From the NCBI GenBank assembly GCA_900314775.1, contig OMWM01000010.1:1-45166 (forward strand): a DNA stretch of 45,166 nucleotides. Direction: 5' to 3'. The notes under the pieces were generated by a model that was given only the letters and a program-made list of their open reading frames with translations, was not told the DNA's origin and ran no database searches. The position numbers and the translations under genes were made by a program. The DNA comes from an uncultured Eubacteriales bacterium. Lineage in GTDB: Bacteria > Bacillota > Clostridia > Lachnospirales > Lachnospiraceae. Position 1 is the stretch's first letter, and each line of letters opens with the position of its first letter. Of this stretch, positions 7,587 through 17,849 are shown piece after piece.

Positions 7587-9116
7587 TTAATCTTTTGATG
7601 AATTATCTTTCCCCAGTGCATTCTCAATCGGTTCCAGACGGTTGCACCGATCAAGAATATCGAGGTAAATCATCAGTTCCTCTTTGGAACCTACATTCAG
7701 CTTGTGATAGATACTGCGGTTATGCTTGCGCACCGTGTTGATCGTGACATTCAGAAGTTCCGGGAGATCTGTGATCTCATATCCGTCCATATAGCAGAGC
7801 ATGACCTTCTTCTCCATTGGAGTCAGATCGCGGATATGCGAGGTGAAGTCATCCATCATGCTGGAGAGCTCTTCCGGCAGCTCGTACTCCTCTTCCTTCT
7901 CTTCCGCCGCATCATCGTCAGAATTCATAACCTCCTGGTACTGCTGTTCTGCCATGACCAAAGTCTTCGCCTCTACAACCAGCGGCTCATCCGTCTCGGC
8001 ATCATACGGGAAATCCGTGAGTCTGAACAGCTTCTCAATGCTGTCCGCATCACCCGGTACATTTACCGACGTAAGCCGGACCGGAACATGAATCTGTCTG
8101 TCGGTCTCCCCGACTGTCAATGTCCATGTCATGCTGAACCTTGTCTTCAGCTCAGCCTGCAGATCCGACGCCTTCCACGGACTGTCGTTATAGAGCGTGA
8201 TCACATAGGTACCGCGCTCACAGTAATAGACATCCGGCCGTCCGTGCAGTCCCTTCATATAGTTGCCGATCGTACCCATCAGCAGCTGGAATTCTTCATT
8301 GCCGGCGGATGCTATCTCGAAATATGCCTTGCGGCTGATCGTGACAATTACCGCATCACATGTATTGCCGGCTTCGATATCGCCCTCCAGATGACGCTGC
8401 ATGGTCAGTCTGTTGTACGTCTGCGTCGCCGAATGATAAACCCAGTTCTGGTTATCAATTGTCAGCAGTACGACAAAGATACCGACCGCTTCAAAGAACA
8501 CACTGAACTGCTGTGTCGGCATCCAGATGTTCTGCACAAACGAAGGTGTGGAGCAGAAAATGATCAGGAAAACGATGGCATTTTTCTGTTCACGGCTGAG
8601 CCTGTGCCGGCTGCGGATTGCCACATAGGCAATAACAACGCAGTAAAACATGCCGCCCATCGGCACGGTCCATATGTAAGCAGGCCCCAGATGAAATACC
8701 AGATTCTCATCATAGCTGTACATATACTGTCTTATCTGCGGAATAATAATCGTAAGATAGGACAGGCATACGAGCGGCATCAGATACAGAATCCGCGCCG
8801 TCTTGCTCATCTTGTGCCGCATTCCGGTAAAGGAAATGAAGTACCAGGTGATCAGAGGGGCAAGAGTCTGATGAGCGGCCAGATAGATACCGTCAAATAC
8901 TGACCGCAGCGGCAGCGGGAATCGTCCCGGTACATTATCCAGATACATACGCACGATGTTCAGGGTAATAATGGCCATCTGTACAATCTGAACGCCCAGA
9001 AACAATCTGCTGTTTCTGCGGCGCATATCCTTTCTGGTAAACAGGAATACATACGAAAGCAGGACAATAACCAACGCACATATACAATACGAAAAATTAT
9101 AGCCTATAGTTTCCAA
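7587..9116 (-). CDS. Membrane-bound LuxR-family regulator with degenerate GGDEF-like middle domain
   Basis: A 509-residue protein. The N-terminal part (about 1-225) has roughly seven hydrophobic segments, like the multi-TM sensory modules found in front of GGDEF domains. Residues about 235-375 resemble a degenerate GGDEF domain (TYNRLTMQRHLEG then CDAVIVTISR), with no GGDEF signature, so cyclase activity is unlikely. An acidic linker (about 405-425) leads to a LuxR-type helix-turn-helix at about 438-495 (LTPMEKKVMLCYMDG, then TINTVRKHNRSIYHKL). The start is TTG, chosen because AAGGAGG lies 5 nt before it. A likely promoter (TTGAAA, 16 bp, TATAAA) lies in 9155-9200. It sits just upstream of the pilus region, so direct control of P1 and P2 is a reasonable inference. 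The sensed signal is unknown. Confidence 0.85.
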   Translation of the reverse strand: METIGYNFSYCICALVIVLLSYVFLFTRKDMRRRNSRLFLGVQIVQMAIITLNIVRMYLDNVPGRFPLPLRSVFDGIYLAAHQTLAPLITWYFISFTGMRHKMSKTARILYLMPLVCLSYLTIIIPQIRQYMYSYDENLVFHLGPAYIWTVPMGGMFYCVVIAYVAIRSRHRLSREQKNAIVFLIIFCSTPSFVQNIWMPTQQFSVFFEAVGIFVVLLTIDNQNWVYHSATQTYNRLTMQRHLEGDIEAGNTCDAVIVTISRKAYFEIASAGNEEFQLLMGTIGNYMKGLHGRPDVYYCERGTYVITLYNDSPWKASDLQAELKTRFSMTWTLTVGETDRQIHVPVRLTSVNVPGDADSIEKLFRLTDFPYDAETDEPLVVEAKTLVMAEQQYQEVMNSDDDAAEEKEEEYELPEELSSMMDDFTSHIRDLTPMEKKVMLCYMDGYEITDLPELLNVTINTVRKHNRSIYHKLNVGSKEELMIYLDILDRCNRLEPIENALGKDNSSKD

Positions 9117-9259
9117 CTGGTCCTCCTTCTATTATCTGATGATTCGTTCCTTTTCAAATTGTTTACATTATAGTTATTTATATCATGCATCGACTTTTTT
9201 TCAATGTGATTCGTGGTATCCCATGAATATGTTCAGCCAAAAGTGACCATATCCCAATA

Positions 9260-9305
9260 ATAAGAAAAGGACAGCGGCCTGACAGATTTTTCTGTCAGGC
9301 CGCTG
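9260..9305 (-). terminator. Terminator of the clpB-HD operon
   Basis: A perfect 15-bp stem (CAGCGGCCTGACAGA with its complement, 9272-9305) followed on the minus strand by TCCTTTTCTTATT. Confidence 0.85.
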
Positions 9306-9346
9306 CCCACTATGTCATCAGTCCCTCATCGGACTGTCTGTATGAT

Positions 9347-9877
9347 TCACTCCCCGTACTTATGAAATAAGGCGAGGTATTCCGATTCAACTTCTTCAAA
9401 AGGCCGGAAAGCATAGGACACGCTGATCTTCAGCGGCGGCAGCTCCGACTCTTCATGAAGAAGACAGGTCATATCCCAGGTAAGCATGTCATCGTCGATG
9501 GCTTTGACGCTTCGCGCCTCCTCAGCAGACAGAGGCGCCCCGAGATATTTCGTGTAAATGACATCCAGCAGTCTGTTCTCCGCTTCCCGGTATCCCCTGA
9601 GATGATTCTTGAGCGGACGCGGGACGTCGGACATATAGCATTCACTGGCGTCATGCAGCAGGCAGGCGAGAATCAGCCGCGGGGACATCCCGCGCGCCTC
9701 GGCCTCCCTGGCACAGTTAATGCAGTGCTGCCCCACCGAGAAAAAGGACTGTACGTGTCCGTTTCCCCGGCACAGCATGGGCAGCGCATGCGCGATATCT
9801 TCTATATGAATGTGTGCCGGATCCGGATTCAGCGGATCCAGACGGTCACCTGTAAATGTTGTTATCGTATCACTCAT
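9347..9877 (-). CDS. HD-domain phosphohydrolase, YfbR-like
   Basis: A 176-residue metal-dependent HD-family protein resembling 5'-deoxynucleotidases of the YfbR type. Expected HD ligands are visible: His in FSVGQHCINCA, the LLHDASECYMSDVPRPLK block (HD plus E..D.P.P), and a later Asp in AIDDDMLTWD. Such enzymes remove phosphate from deoxynucleoside monophosphates. It starts 16 bp after the clpB stop, is followed by a strong terminator, and so appears to be co-transcribed with clpB under heat-shock control. That link is unusual for a nucleotidase. The substrate is inferred from family only. Confidence 0.82.
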   Translation of the reverse strand: MSDTITTFTGDRLDPLNPDPAHIHIEDIAHALPMLCRGNGHVQSFFSVGQHCINCAREAEARGMSPRLILACLLHDASECYMSDVPRPLKNHLRGYREAENRLLDVIYTKYLGAPLSAEEARSVKAIDDDMLTWDMTCLLHEESELPPLKISVSYAFRPFEEVESEYLALFHKYGE

Positions 9878-9893
9878 CTTGATCTGTCGGCGC

Positions 9894-12488
<2,595 letters not shown>

Positions 12489-12576
12489 AACCACCCCTCC
12501 TTATCAATGGGCTATGAACGGAATGTTCATGTTGTTTTTACTGTTCTACTTGTTGTATAACAGATTCACTGTAATT

Positions 12577-12605
12577 AATATATCACCTGTTATTAGCACT
12601 GTCAA
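12577..12605 (-). promoter_or_regulatory. clpB promoter (sigma-A type)
   Basis: On the minus strand TTGACA (12600-12605), a 17-bp spacer and TATATT (12577-12582), about 80 bp before the clpB start. The -35 lies within the CIRCE repeat. Confidence 0.85.
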
Positions 12606-12619
12606 TAGCCGAGTGCTAA
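12593..12619 (-). promoter_or_regulatory. CIRCE operator (HrcA binding site)
   Basis: Inverted repeat TTAGCACTG - 9 bp - GAGTGCTAA, one mismatch from the consensus TTAGCACTC-N9-GAGTGCTAA. It overlaps the -35 of the clpB promoter, where bound HrcA would block RNA polymerase. Confidence 0.95.
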
Positions 12620-12728
12620 TTTTTTAAAAAATTTTTTGTCCGGATAAAGTATATGCAGGCTGATATAATATAGGAAAAAGGCCGGCGCGGGGTTTCCCGG
12701 ACCGGCAGAATCTGAAAAAGGAGTCAAT

Positions 12729-13469
12729 ATGCTCACACGTGATAATTTTGAAGACAGTCTGCGGCAGCCGCTCGCATTCTGGGAAAATAAAACCGCAGAT
12801 CAGGTCTGTGCGCTTGCCGGTCCCGAGGCCGCCCGCATGGTCGGCTTCGACCAGCACAACCCGCACCACTGCTATGATCTTTGGCTGCACACACTGCACA
12901 CCATAGACGCGCTCCCGCCTGATGCGCCGTCCCTGCTGCGCACGGCCGCTTTTTTTCATGATATCGGCAAGCCGGAGGCAGCAGCCTGGAAAAGCGGCCG
13001 CCTCGTATATTACGATCACGAAGATTTTTCCTGCAGGCTGGCCGGGCCTGCCCTCCGCGCGCTCGGCTATACGCCGGACCAGCGGCGCGAAATACTGTTT
13101 TACATACGGCACCATCACGCCTTTATTTCCTGGGTGCTGCCGTCGGAACCGTATAACCGCCGCAACCCCTATCTGGTGGAAATCACGCCGGATCACGTGC
13201 GCGCGCTGATACAGAAAGAAATGCGGCAGGATGATTTTCCGGCGGACACAGACCCGCGCACCGTCTGGATGCAGCTTCTGGCACTGTGCCGGGCCGACGC
13301 CATGGCGCAGGCCGAATCCGGCATGCTGGGCGGCCGCCCGATCGAGACGCGCCGTCACAAGGTCATGAAGGTCGACCGGATCCGTGAGATGGCCGGCAGC
13401 CTTGATTTTGCGCAGCTGCCTGGTCAGACTGCCACGGATCCCGTAAACAGCAGCGACAGCACCGCATAG
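12729..13469 (+). CDS. HD-domain protein related to the HD module of tRNA nucleotidyltransferases
   Basis: A 246-residue stand-alone HD-domain protein. The block HHCYDLWLHTLHT, followed by AAFFHDIGKPEAA and then an IRHHHAF segment, resembles the HD domain after the nucleotidyltransferase part of bacterial CCA-adding enzymes, but no nucleotidyltransferase domain is present. Metal-dependent phosphohydrolase activity is likely; the substrate is unknown. The start has AAAGGAGTCA just before it. A TATAAT at 12664-12669 is a plausible -10. It is transcribed divergently from clpB, and its last 46 bp overlap, convergently, the end of the acyltransferase-like gene. Confidence 0.8.
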   Translation: MLTRDNFEDSLRQPLAFWENKTADQVCALAGPEAARMVGFDQHNPHHCYDLWLHTLHTIDALPPDAPSLLRTAAFFHDIGKPEAAAWKSGRLVYYDHEDFSCRLAGPALRALGYTPDQRREILFYIRHHHAFISWVLPSEPYNRRNPYLVEITPDHVRALIQKEMRQDDFPADTDPRTVWMQLLALCRADAMAQAESGMLGGRPIETRRHKVMKVDRIREMAGSLDFAQLPGQTATDPVNSSDSTA

Positions 13470-14164
13470 ATCACCGGCTGGTGCAGCAGGTAGAAAATCA
13501 GCGAATGCCGCCCGATAAATTTCCGAAACGGCTGATCGCATTTCGCCAGGCCGCGCATCCGGCTGCCTTCACGCACCATCTGGCACAGATAGAACCCGGC
13601 CGCGAACAGGAAAATCCACGGCAGGAGCGGAAAATAATCTGTCGAGTAAAAGCCGTCAAACGGAAAGCCGAAAAATGCCGTCAGATAATTGCGGTAGAGC
13701 TGCGGCGGCAGCTGCAGCGTATGCGCCCCGAACCCGATCCTGCCGCTGCCGATACTGCGCAGCCCGATAAAGAGCAGGAGGTTCAGAATCACCCCGAGCC
13801 ACGCCGGAAACTTCTCCATCGGCCGGCGCAGAATGGTCAGGATTATCATGCAGGCGCCGATCAGCGTCAGCACGCCGAAGATGATGATGTCCTCCGGCAG
13901 ACAGCGCGCCGTCAACGCGGTGATCGCGGCGCCGGCCAGCGAGACGATGATGCCACGCCGCAGGCCATGCGTGCCGAGCCGCAGGCAGAATCCCGACAGA
14001 AAAATAAACGTGATGCAGATGCTCTGCTGCCAGATATAGCCCGGCAGCCCGCTGTACCACGCCATCGGATGGCCGAATATATAATTTACATCCCACAGGG
14101 CATGATAGAAAAACATGCTGATAAAGGTCATTCCCCGCAGCGCATCCAGTTTTTCGTAGCGCAA
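13424..14164 (-). CDS. DUF1624/HGSNAT-type multi-pass membrane protein, putative acyltransferase
   Basis: A polytopic membrane protein of 246 residues with about seven hydrophobic segments. The N-terminal RYEKLDALRGMTFISMFFYH matches the start of the heparan-alpha-glucosaminide N-acetyltransferase catalytic family (DUF1624), which is related to membrane acyltransferases. TTG at 14164 is chosen because GGGGGAGG lies 8 nt upstream and the family signature begins at once; the longer reading to 14362 would run through the MATE gene. It follows the MATE gene by 25 bp in the same operon. The substrate is unknown; modification of a surface glycan is one possibility. Confidence 0.78.
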   Translation of the reverse strand: MRYEKLDALRGMTFISMFFYHALWDVNYIFGHPMAWYSGLPGYIWQQSICITFIFLSGFCLRLGTHGLRRGIIVSLAGAAITALTARCLPEDIIIFGVLTLIGACMIILTILRRPMEKFPAWLGVILNLLLFIGLRSIGSGRIGFGAHTLQLPPQLYRNYLTAFFGFPFDGFYSTDYFPLLPWIFLFAAGFYLCQMVREGSRMRGLAKCDQPFRKFIGRHSLIFYLLHQPVIYAVLSLLFTGSVAV

Positions 14165-14189
14165 ATGCTGTATCCTCCCCCGCGGCGCC

Positions 14190-15542
14190 TCACGCCGCCT
14201 GATATATCCTGCTCCATTTTCCCGTCCGGTACTGGGCGTAGGAAATGATAAAGTTGATCGTCCATCCGATCGGCACCGCCACCCATACCATATGAATGCC
14301 GTAGAGCGGGGCAAAAATAAATGCCACCGCCACCCGCACGGACAGATTCGCCAGATTCGCAATCGTAAACATTTTCACGTCGCCGGCGCCGCGCAGCAGG
14401 CCGTCGACCGACATTTTAAAACCGATCATGCAGAAGAACCAGCCCATGAAACGGAGATACCCCTCCCCCGTCGCATACGCGGTCTCTGTGCCGGTGCTGC
14501 CGAGAAACAGGGAAATCAGGCCGTGATAGCCAAGTTCCAGTGCCAGGCAGATGATCACCGCGAAGAAAATCACAAGCCGGTTGGTCACATGATACCCCTG
14601 AACGACGCGGTCATTGCGGCCGGCGCCGATATTCTGCGCCGTATAAGAAGAAAGCGCCGTCCCCAGACTCTGCATCGGCACCACGCAGATGCTCTCGATC
14701 CGCATGGCCGCAGAAAAGCCGGCGAGCGCCTCGGAGCCGAACCGGTTCACAACCGACTGCACGAGCATCATGCCGATCGACACCGTCGACATCTGCAGAA
14801 TCGACGGCAGCGCGATTTTCGTGATATCCCCGAGCTCCGCACGGCTGAAAAACCGCATTTTCGTCTCCGCATCGTCGTGCATGCCTTTAATAGTATGCAC
14901 AAAGACGGCAAATGACAGGACCGCCGAAATGCCCTGCGCAATCAGCGTCGCCCAGGCCGCGCCCGCAACGCCGAAAGACCAGTGCGCCACGAACAGAAGG
15001 TCCAGCACGATGTTCAGCAGCGAGGAAAAAATAAGAAAAATCAGCGGCTCACGCGAATGGCCGAGCCCGTTGAACATCGAGGACAGCACGTTGTACATGA
15101 ACATAAACGGCAGCCCGAGAAAATAAATCCCCAGATATTCCGCCGCCATATCGAGCACATCATCCGGCGTCTGCAGCCAGATCATGATGCGCCGGCTGCA
15201 CAGCAGGCCGAACAGCCCCAGAATGCAGCTCATGACCAGAAAGCCGATCATCGCCGTCGACGCGGCCGTCTTCATCTGGCCGTACCGCCGCTCGCCAAAA
15301 TGCCGGCTGACGACAACGGAAGCGCCGATTCCGCCGCCGGCGGCGATCATGATGAACACGTTGGTCAGTGCATAGGAAGCACCGACCGCGCCCAGCGCCT
15401 TTTCGCTGACGAACCGCCCGACAACGGCTGAATCGACCATCGTATAAAACTGCTGAAACAGGCTGCCGATGATAATCGGCGTGACAAAGGCTGTCAGCGC
15501 CGTAAACGGCCTGCCTGTAATCAGGTAATCTTTATCTTTCAT
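14190..15542 (-). CDS. MATE-family multidrug/Na+ antiporter
   Basis: A 450-residue protein with about 12 membrane helices. The N-terminal TPIIIGSLFQQFYTMVDSAV and GAVGASYALTN stretches are typical of MATE exporters (NorM/DinF superfamily), and the second half repeats the pattern. These export cationic drugs or metabolites using a Na+ or H+ gradient. Its start overlaps the stop of the Nudix-HD gene by 4 bp (ATGA), so the two are translationally coupled. The exported compound cannot be predicted. Confidence 0.92.
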   Translation of the reverse strand: MKDKDYLITGRPFTALTAFVTPIIIGSLFQQFYTMVDSAVVGRFVSEKALGAVGASYALTNVFIMIAAGGGIGASVVVSRHFGERRYGQMKTAASTAMIGFLVMSCILGLFGLLCSRRIMIWLQTPDDVLDMAAEYLGIYFLGLPFMFMYNVLSSMFNGLGHSREPLIFLIFSSLLNIVLDLLFVAHWSFGVAGAAWATLIAQGISAVLSFAVFVHTIKGMHDDAETKMRFFSRAELGDITKIALPSILQMSTVSIGMMLVQSVVNRFGSEALAGFSAAMRIESICVVPMQSLGTALSSYTAQNIGAGRNDRVVQGYHVTNRLVIFFAVIICLALELGYHGLISLFLGSTGTETAYATGEGYLRFMGWFFCMIGFKMSVDGLLRGAGDVKMFTIANLANLSVRVAVAFIFAPLYGIHMVWVAVPIGWTINFIISYAQYRTGKWSRIYQAA

Positions 15543-16639
15543 TCATCCTTCAGCCTTCCCGCCCGGACGTTCGGCATCAGGAAATTATCCCAGGCGTAGC
15601 GCCAGATCGCCTCCGAGCCGGCCGCCGTCGAGGCATTGCGGCCCAGAACCTGGCTGAGGCAGATATCGTTTTCGACCCAGGAACGCGCGTGCGCGGCGTT
15701 GTTCAGCATCATCGGCTGAATATTGTCCAGGGTCTTGGCAAAACGCGCCTCCGGCGTCTCATTTTCGTTGAATTCATCCCAGATCGCGCGGAATTCTCTC
15801 CCCTGATCCTCCGGCAGCATGCCGAAAAGCCGGTCCGCCGCCGCGGTCTCCCGCGCCGTCTGCGTCTTCTTGCCTTCCTCATCGTAGGCATAGGTGTCGC
15901 CGGCGTAGATTTCGATCAGGTCGTGTATCGCCAGCATGATCATCGTATGGCCGATGTCAATCTTGTCGTTGGCGTACTCGCGCATCAGGTAGGCCATGAC
16001 AACCATGTGCCATGCGTGCTCGGCATCATTTTCCATACGGCTCTCATCAGAAAGGTAAGTGTGCCGCTCGATCTTCTTCTCCTTGTCGATCTCCAGCGCG
16101 AAGGCGAACTGCTTCGCCAGCCTTTCCTGATCCACATCCGGCATGAAAATATGGCGGATGCTGTCGTAGTGCAGGAAAATGCCCTGCCTGCCGAGCTCCG
16201 CGATCTCTTCCGGCGAGGCAATCCTGAAATCGGTCGTCTCCGATGTCTGCAGCCGGATGTCTTTCTCGTCAAAATCCATCTCAAAACGATACACATCGAC
16301 GAAGTAATTGTCGCCTTCACCCGGATTTTCGCGGTGATAGGTGAAAATAAAGCCACCGCGGGCGTTCTGCACGTCGAGTCCGGTCTCCTCCATGATCTCA
16401 CGGCGGATCGCCTCACGCGAAGTCTCGCCGGCGCGCACGCCGCCGCCGGAGACCTCCCACCATCCAGGCGCCCATGCCTTGTCCATCTTCCGGCGCGTGA
16501 TCAGATAGCGGCCGTCCGGCCGCATGACGGCGCCGATGACGGTGAGATGGTACTCGTCATCCTTAAGGCACCAGTCGTTGCGCTTCATGGTGCGGCCCGT
16601 TTTCTTTTTGTTTTTGTCGTAAATATCCCAGTATTCCAT
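15539..16639 (-). CDS. Nudix hydrolase fused to HD (HDDC2/YfbR-like) domain
   Basis: A 366-residue two-domain protein. Residues 1 to about 170 are a Nudix domain of the Idi/YfcD-like type (MEYWDIYDKNKKKTGRT). The complete Nudix box starts near GVRAGETSREAIRREIMEE and keeps the GX5EX7REUXEEXGU spacing. Residues about 185-366 are an HD domain (NDAEHAWHMVVMA, then LAIHDLIEIYAGD, then a late Asp in KTLDNIQP). The first domain should split nucleoside diphosphate-X bonds and the second should remove phosphate from a nucleotide, so the fusion could carry out two successive steps on one damaged or unwanted nucleotide; that is inference. RBS AAGGAACAG. It is 30 bp after glpP and overlaps the MATE start. 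Confidence 0.88.
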   Translation of the reverse strand: MEYWDIYDKNKKKTGRTMKRNDWCLKDDEYHLTVIGAVMRPDGRYLITRRKMDKAWAPGWWEVSGGGVRAGETSREAIRREIMEETGLDVQNARGGFIFTYHRENPGEGDNYFVDVYRFEMDFDEKDIRLQTSETTDFRIASPEEIAELGRQGIFLHYDSIRHIFMPDVDQERLAKQFAFALEIDKEKKIERHTYLSDESRMENDAEHAWHMVVMAYLMREYANDKIDIGHTMIMLAIHDLIEIYAGDTYAYDEEGKKTQTARETAAADRLFGMLPEDQGREFRAIWDEFNENETPEARFAKTLDNIQPMMLNNAAHARSWVENDICLSQVLGRNASTAAGSEAIWRYAWDNFLMPNVRAGRLKDE

Positions 16640-16669
16640 TTCTCTGTTCCTTCTATATATAATGTAATC

Positions 16670-17236
16670 TCACATGGCCCACACATCGCGGTCCGTGGTG
16701 CTCACACTGATGACGCCTGCTTCCAGCAGCGCCATCACATCGCTCTTCTCCGAAACCAGCCCGCCGGCGATCACCGGCCGCTGCACGCTGCTGCATATCC
16801 GGCGGATCACCTTCGGCATCATGGCCGGTAGCACTTCAATGACATCCGGCATGGCCTGCGATACCAGCTTGTCCAGATTCTCGTAGGCACGGGAATCGAG
16901 CAGAAAACAGCGCAGCACGGTAAACAGGCCGAGCTCGCGCGCCCGCTTGATCAGAACAGGCCTTGTCGAAATGATGCCATCCGCTTTCGTGTAGCGGCGG
17001 ATAAAATCGACCGCGACCTCTTTCGGGGCAAGCCCGACGATCAGGTCCAGATGCACGAACGCCAGCTTGCCGGCCTCGTGAACCCGTTCCACGATGTCCG
17101 CGATGCTGCAGATGTCACCGTACAGGATGAAAATAATACGGCTGTCGCAGGTCAGACAATCCCGCAGGCCCTCTTCGTCCTTGACGGCCGCGGTCACCGG
17201 GTTGTCTTCAAGTATCTCATAAAAATTCCGCTGCAT
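16670..17236 (-). CDS. glpP: Glycerol-3-phosphate-responsive antiterminator GlpP
   Basis: A 188-residue RNA-binding regulator of the GlpP family (TIM-barrel fold). With bound glycerol-3-phosphate it lets polymerase read through leader terminators of glp operons. Family features are the DGIISTRPVLIKRARELG block, DVIEVLPAMMPKVI, PVIAGGLV and the C-terminal GVISVSTTDRDVW. ATG at 17236 is chosen because AAGGGG lies just before it and the family homology starts there; the open frame upstream is low-complexity. It lies 243 bp downstream of the glycerol-3-phosphate dehydrogenase operon, separated by a terminator. Its probable target is the leader terminator at 20604-20654. Confidence 0.9.
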   Translation of the reverse strand: MQRNFYEILEDNPVTAAVKDEEGLRDCLTCDSRIIFILYGDICSIADIVERVHEAGKLAFVHLDLIVGLAPKEVAVDFIRRYTKADGIISTRPVLIKRARELGLFTVLRCFLLDSRAYENLDKLVSQAMPDVIEVLPAMMPKVIRRICSSVQRPVIAGGLVSEKSDVMALLEAGVISVSTTDRDVWAM

Positions 17237-17358
17237 GGCTGCACCCCTTCCTGCTGCGCACTGAAGCGGCAGCCCTGTGTCCTGCTGTGCGGCGCGGAAT
17301 TCACGCCCGCGGGATTTTCGCCCGCCTTGCGCCGCGCCGCATATATGTCGCGAAGCGC

Positions 17359-17409
17359 AAAAAATAGCAGAAGACACAGAAACCGTTCCGTTTCGCATCT
17401 TCTGCTATT
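17359..17409 (-). terminator. Terminator of the glycerol-3-phosphate dehydrogenase operon
   Basis: Perfect 12-bp stem AATAGCAGAAGA/TCTTCTGCTATT (363-374 and 398-409 of 17,xxx) enclosing a smaller GAAAC/GTTTC hairpin, followed on the minus strand by a run of six T. It could also serve as a GlpP-controlled attenuator for glpP itself. Confidence 0.85.
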
Positions 17410-17478
17410 ATATATTAACTGTTTTTCCCGCGCAACCGCGCCGGCCGCCGGCCGGTGCGCAGAGGCGCAGAAGCTTTA

Positions 17479-17847
17479 TTATGCAAGCTTTTCGACATTG
17501 CCCGCGGCCACGATATCCACGCCGGTGCCGGCCGCGTCTTTGAGAATCACATCTCCTATTTTTACCGGTGCCGGAACCGTCACACCCTTCAGTGCCGCAA
17601 CACATTCGAAGATTTTGCTCTTCGGAATATCCGACTTCGTCTTCACATTGATCATCGGCGCCTGTCCGCCGGAAACGCGCACGGTCGTCGTCACGATCCT
17701 CGTCGGGTTGGTGACCTCTTTCCGGGCGTAAATATCACCCTTTTCACAGGTATTGCCGGTTACATCTACGATTTTGCCGCCGTCCAGCGTCACGGTAATG
17801 CCGCAGCCAAGAGGACAGCCGATGCAGGTAAGTTCTCTCTTTTCCAT
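17479..17847 (-). CDS. DUF1667 cysteine-rich protein of the glycerol-3-phosphate dehydrogenase complex
   Basis: A 122-residue protein whose N-terminus carries CIGCPLGC plus a later Cys (NTCEKGD), a pattern suited to binding a metal or Fe-S centre. DUF1667 proteins are usually encoded after the two FAD flavoproteins of anaerobic glycerol-3-phosphate oxidation, as here, and may pass electrons or help assemble the complex. ATG at 17847 is preferred over GTG at 17853 because GGAGG is 7 nt upstream. It begins 2 bp after the preceding stop. The exact function is not established. Confidence 0.88.
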   Translation of the reverse strand: MEKRELTCIGCPLGCGITVTLDGGKIVDVTGNTCEKGDIYARKEVTNPTRIVTTTVRVSGGQAPMINVKTKSDIPKSKIFECVAALKGVTVPAPVKIGDVILKDAAGTGVDIVAAGNVEKLA

Positions 17848-17849
17848 CT

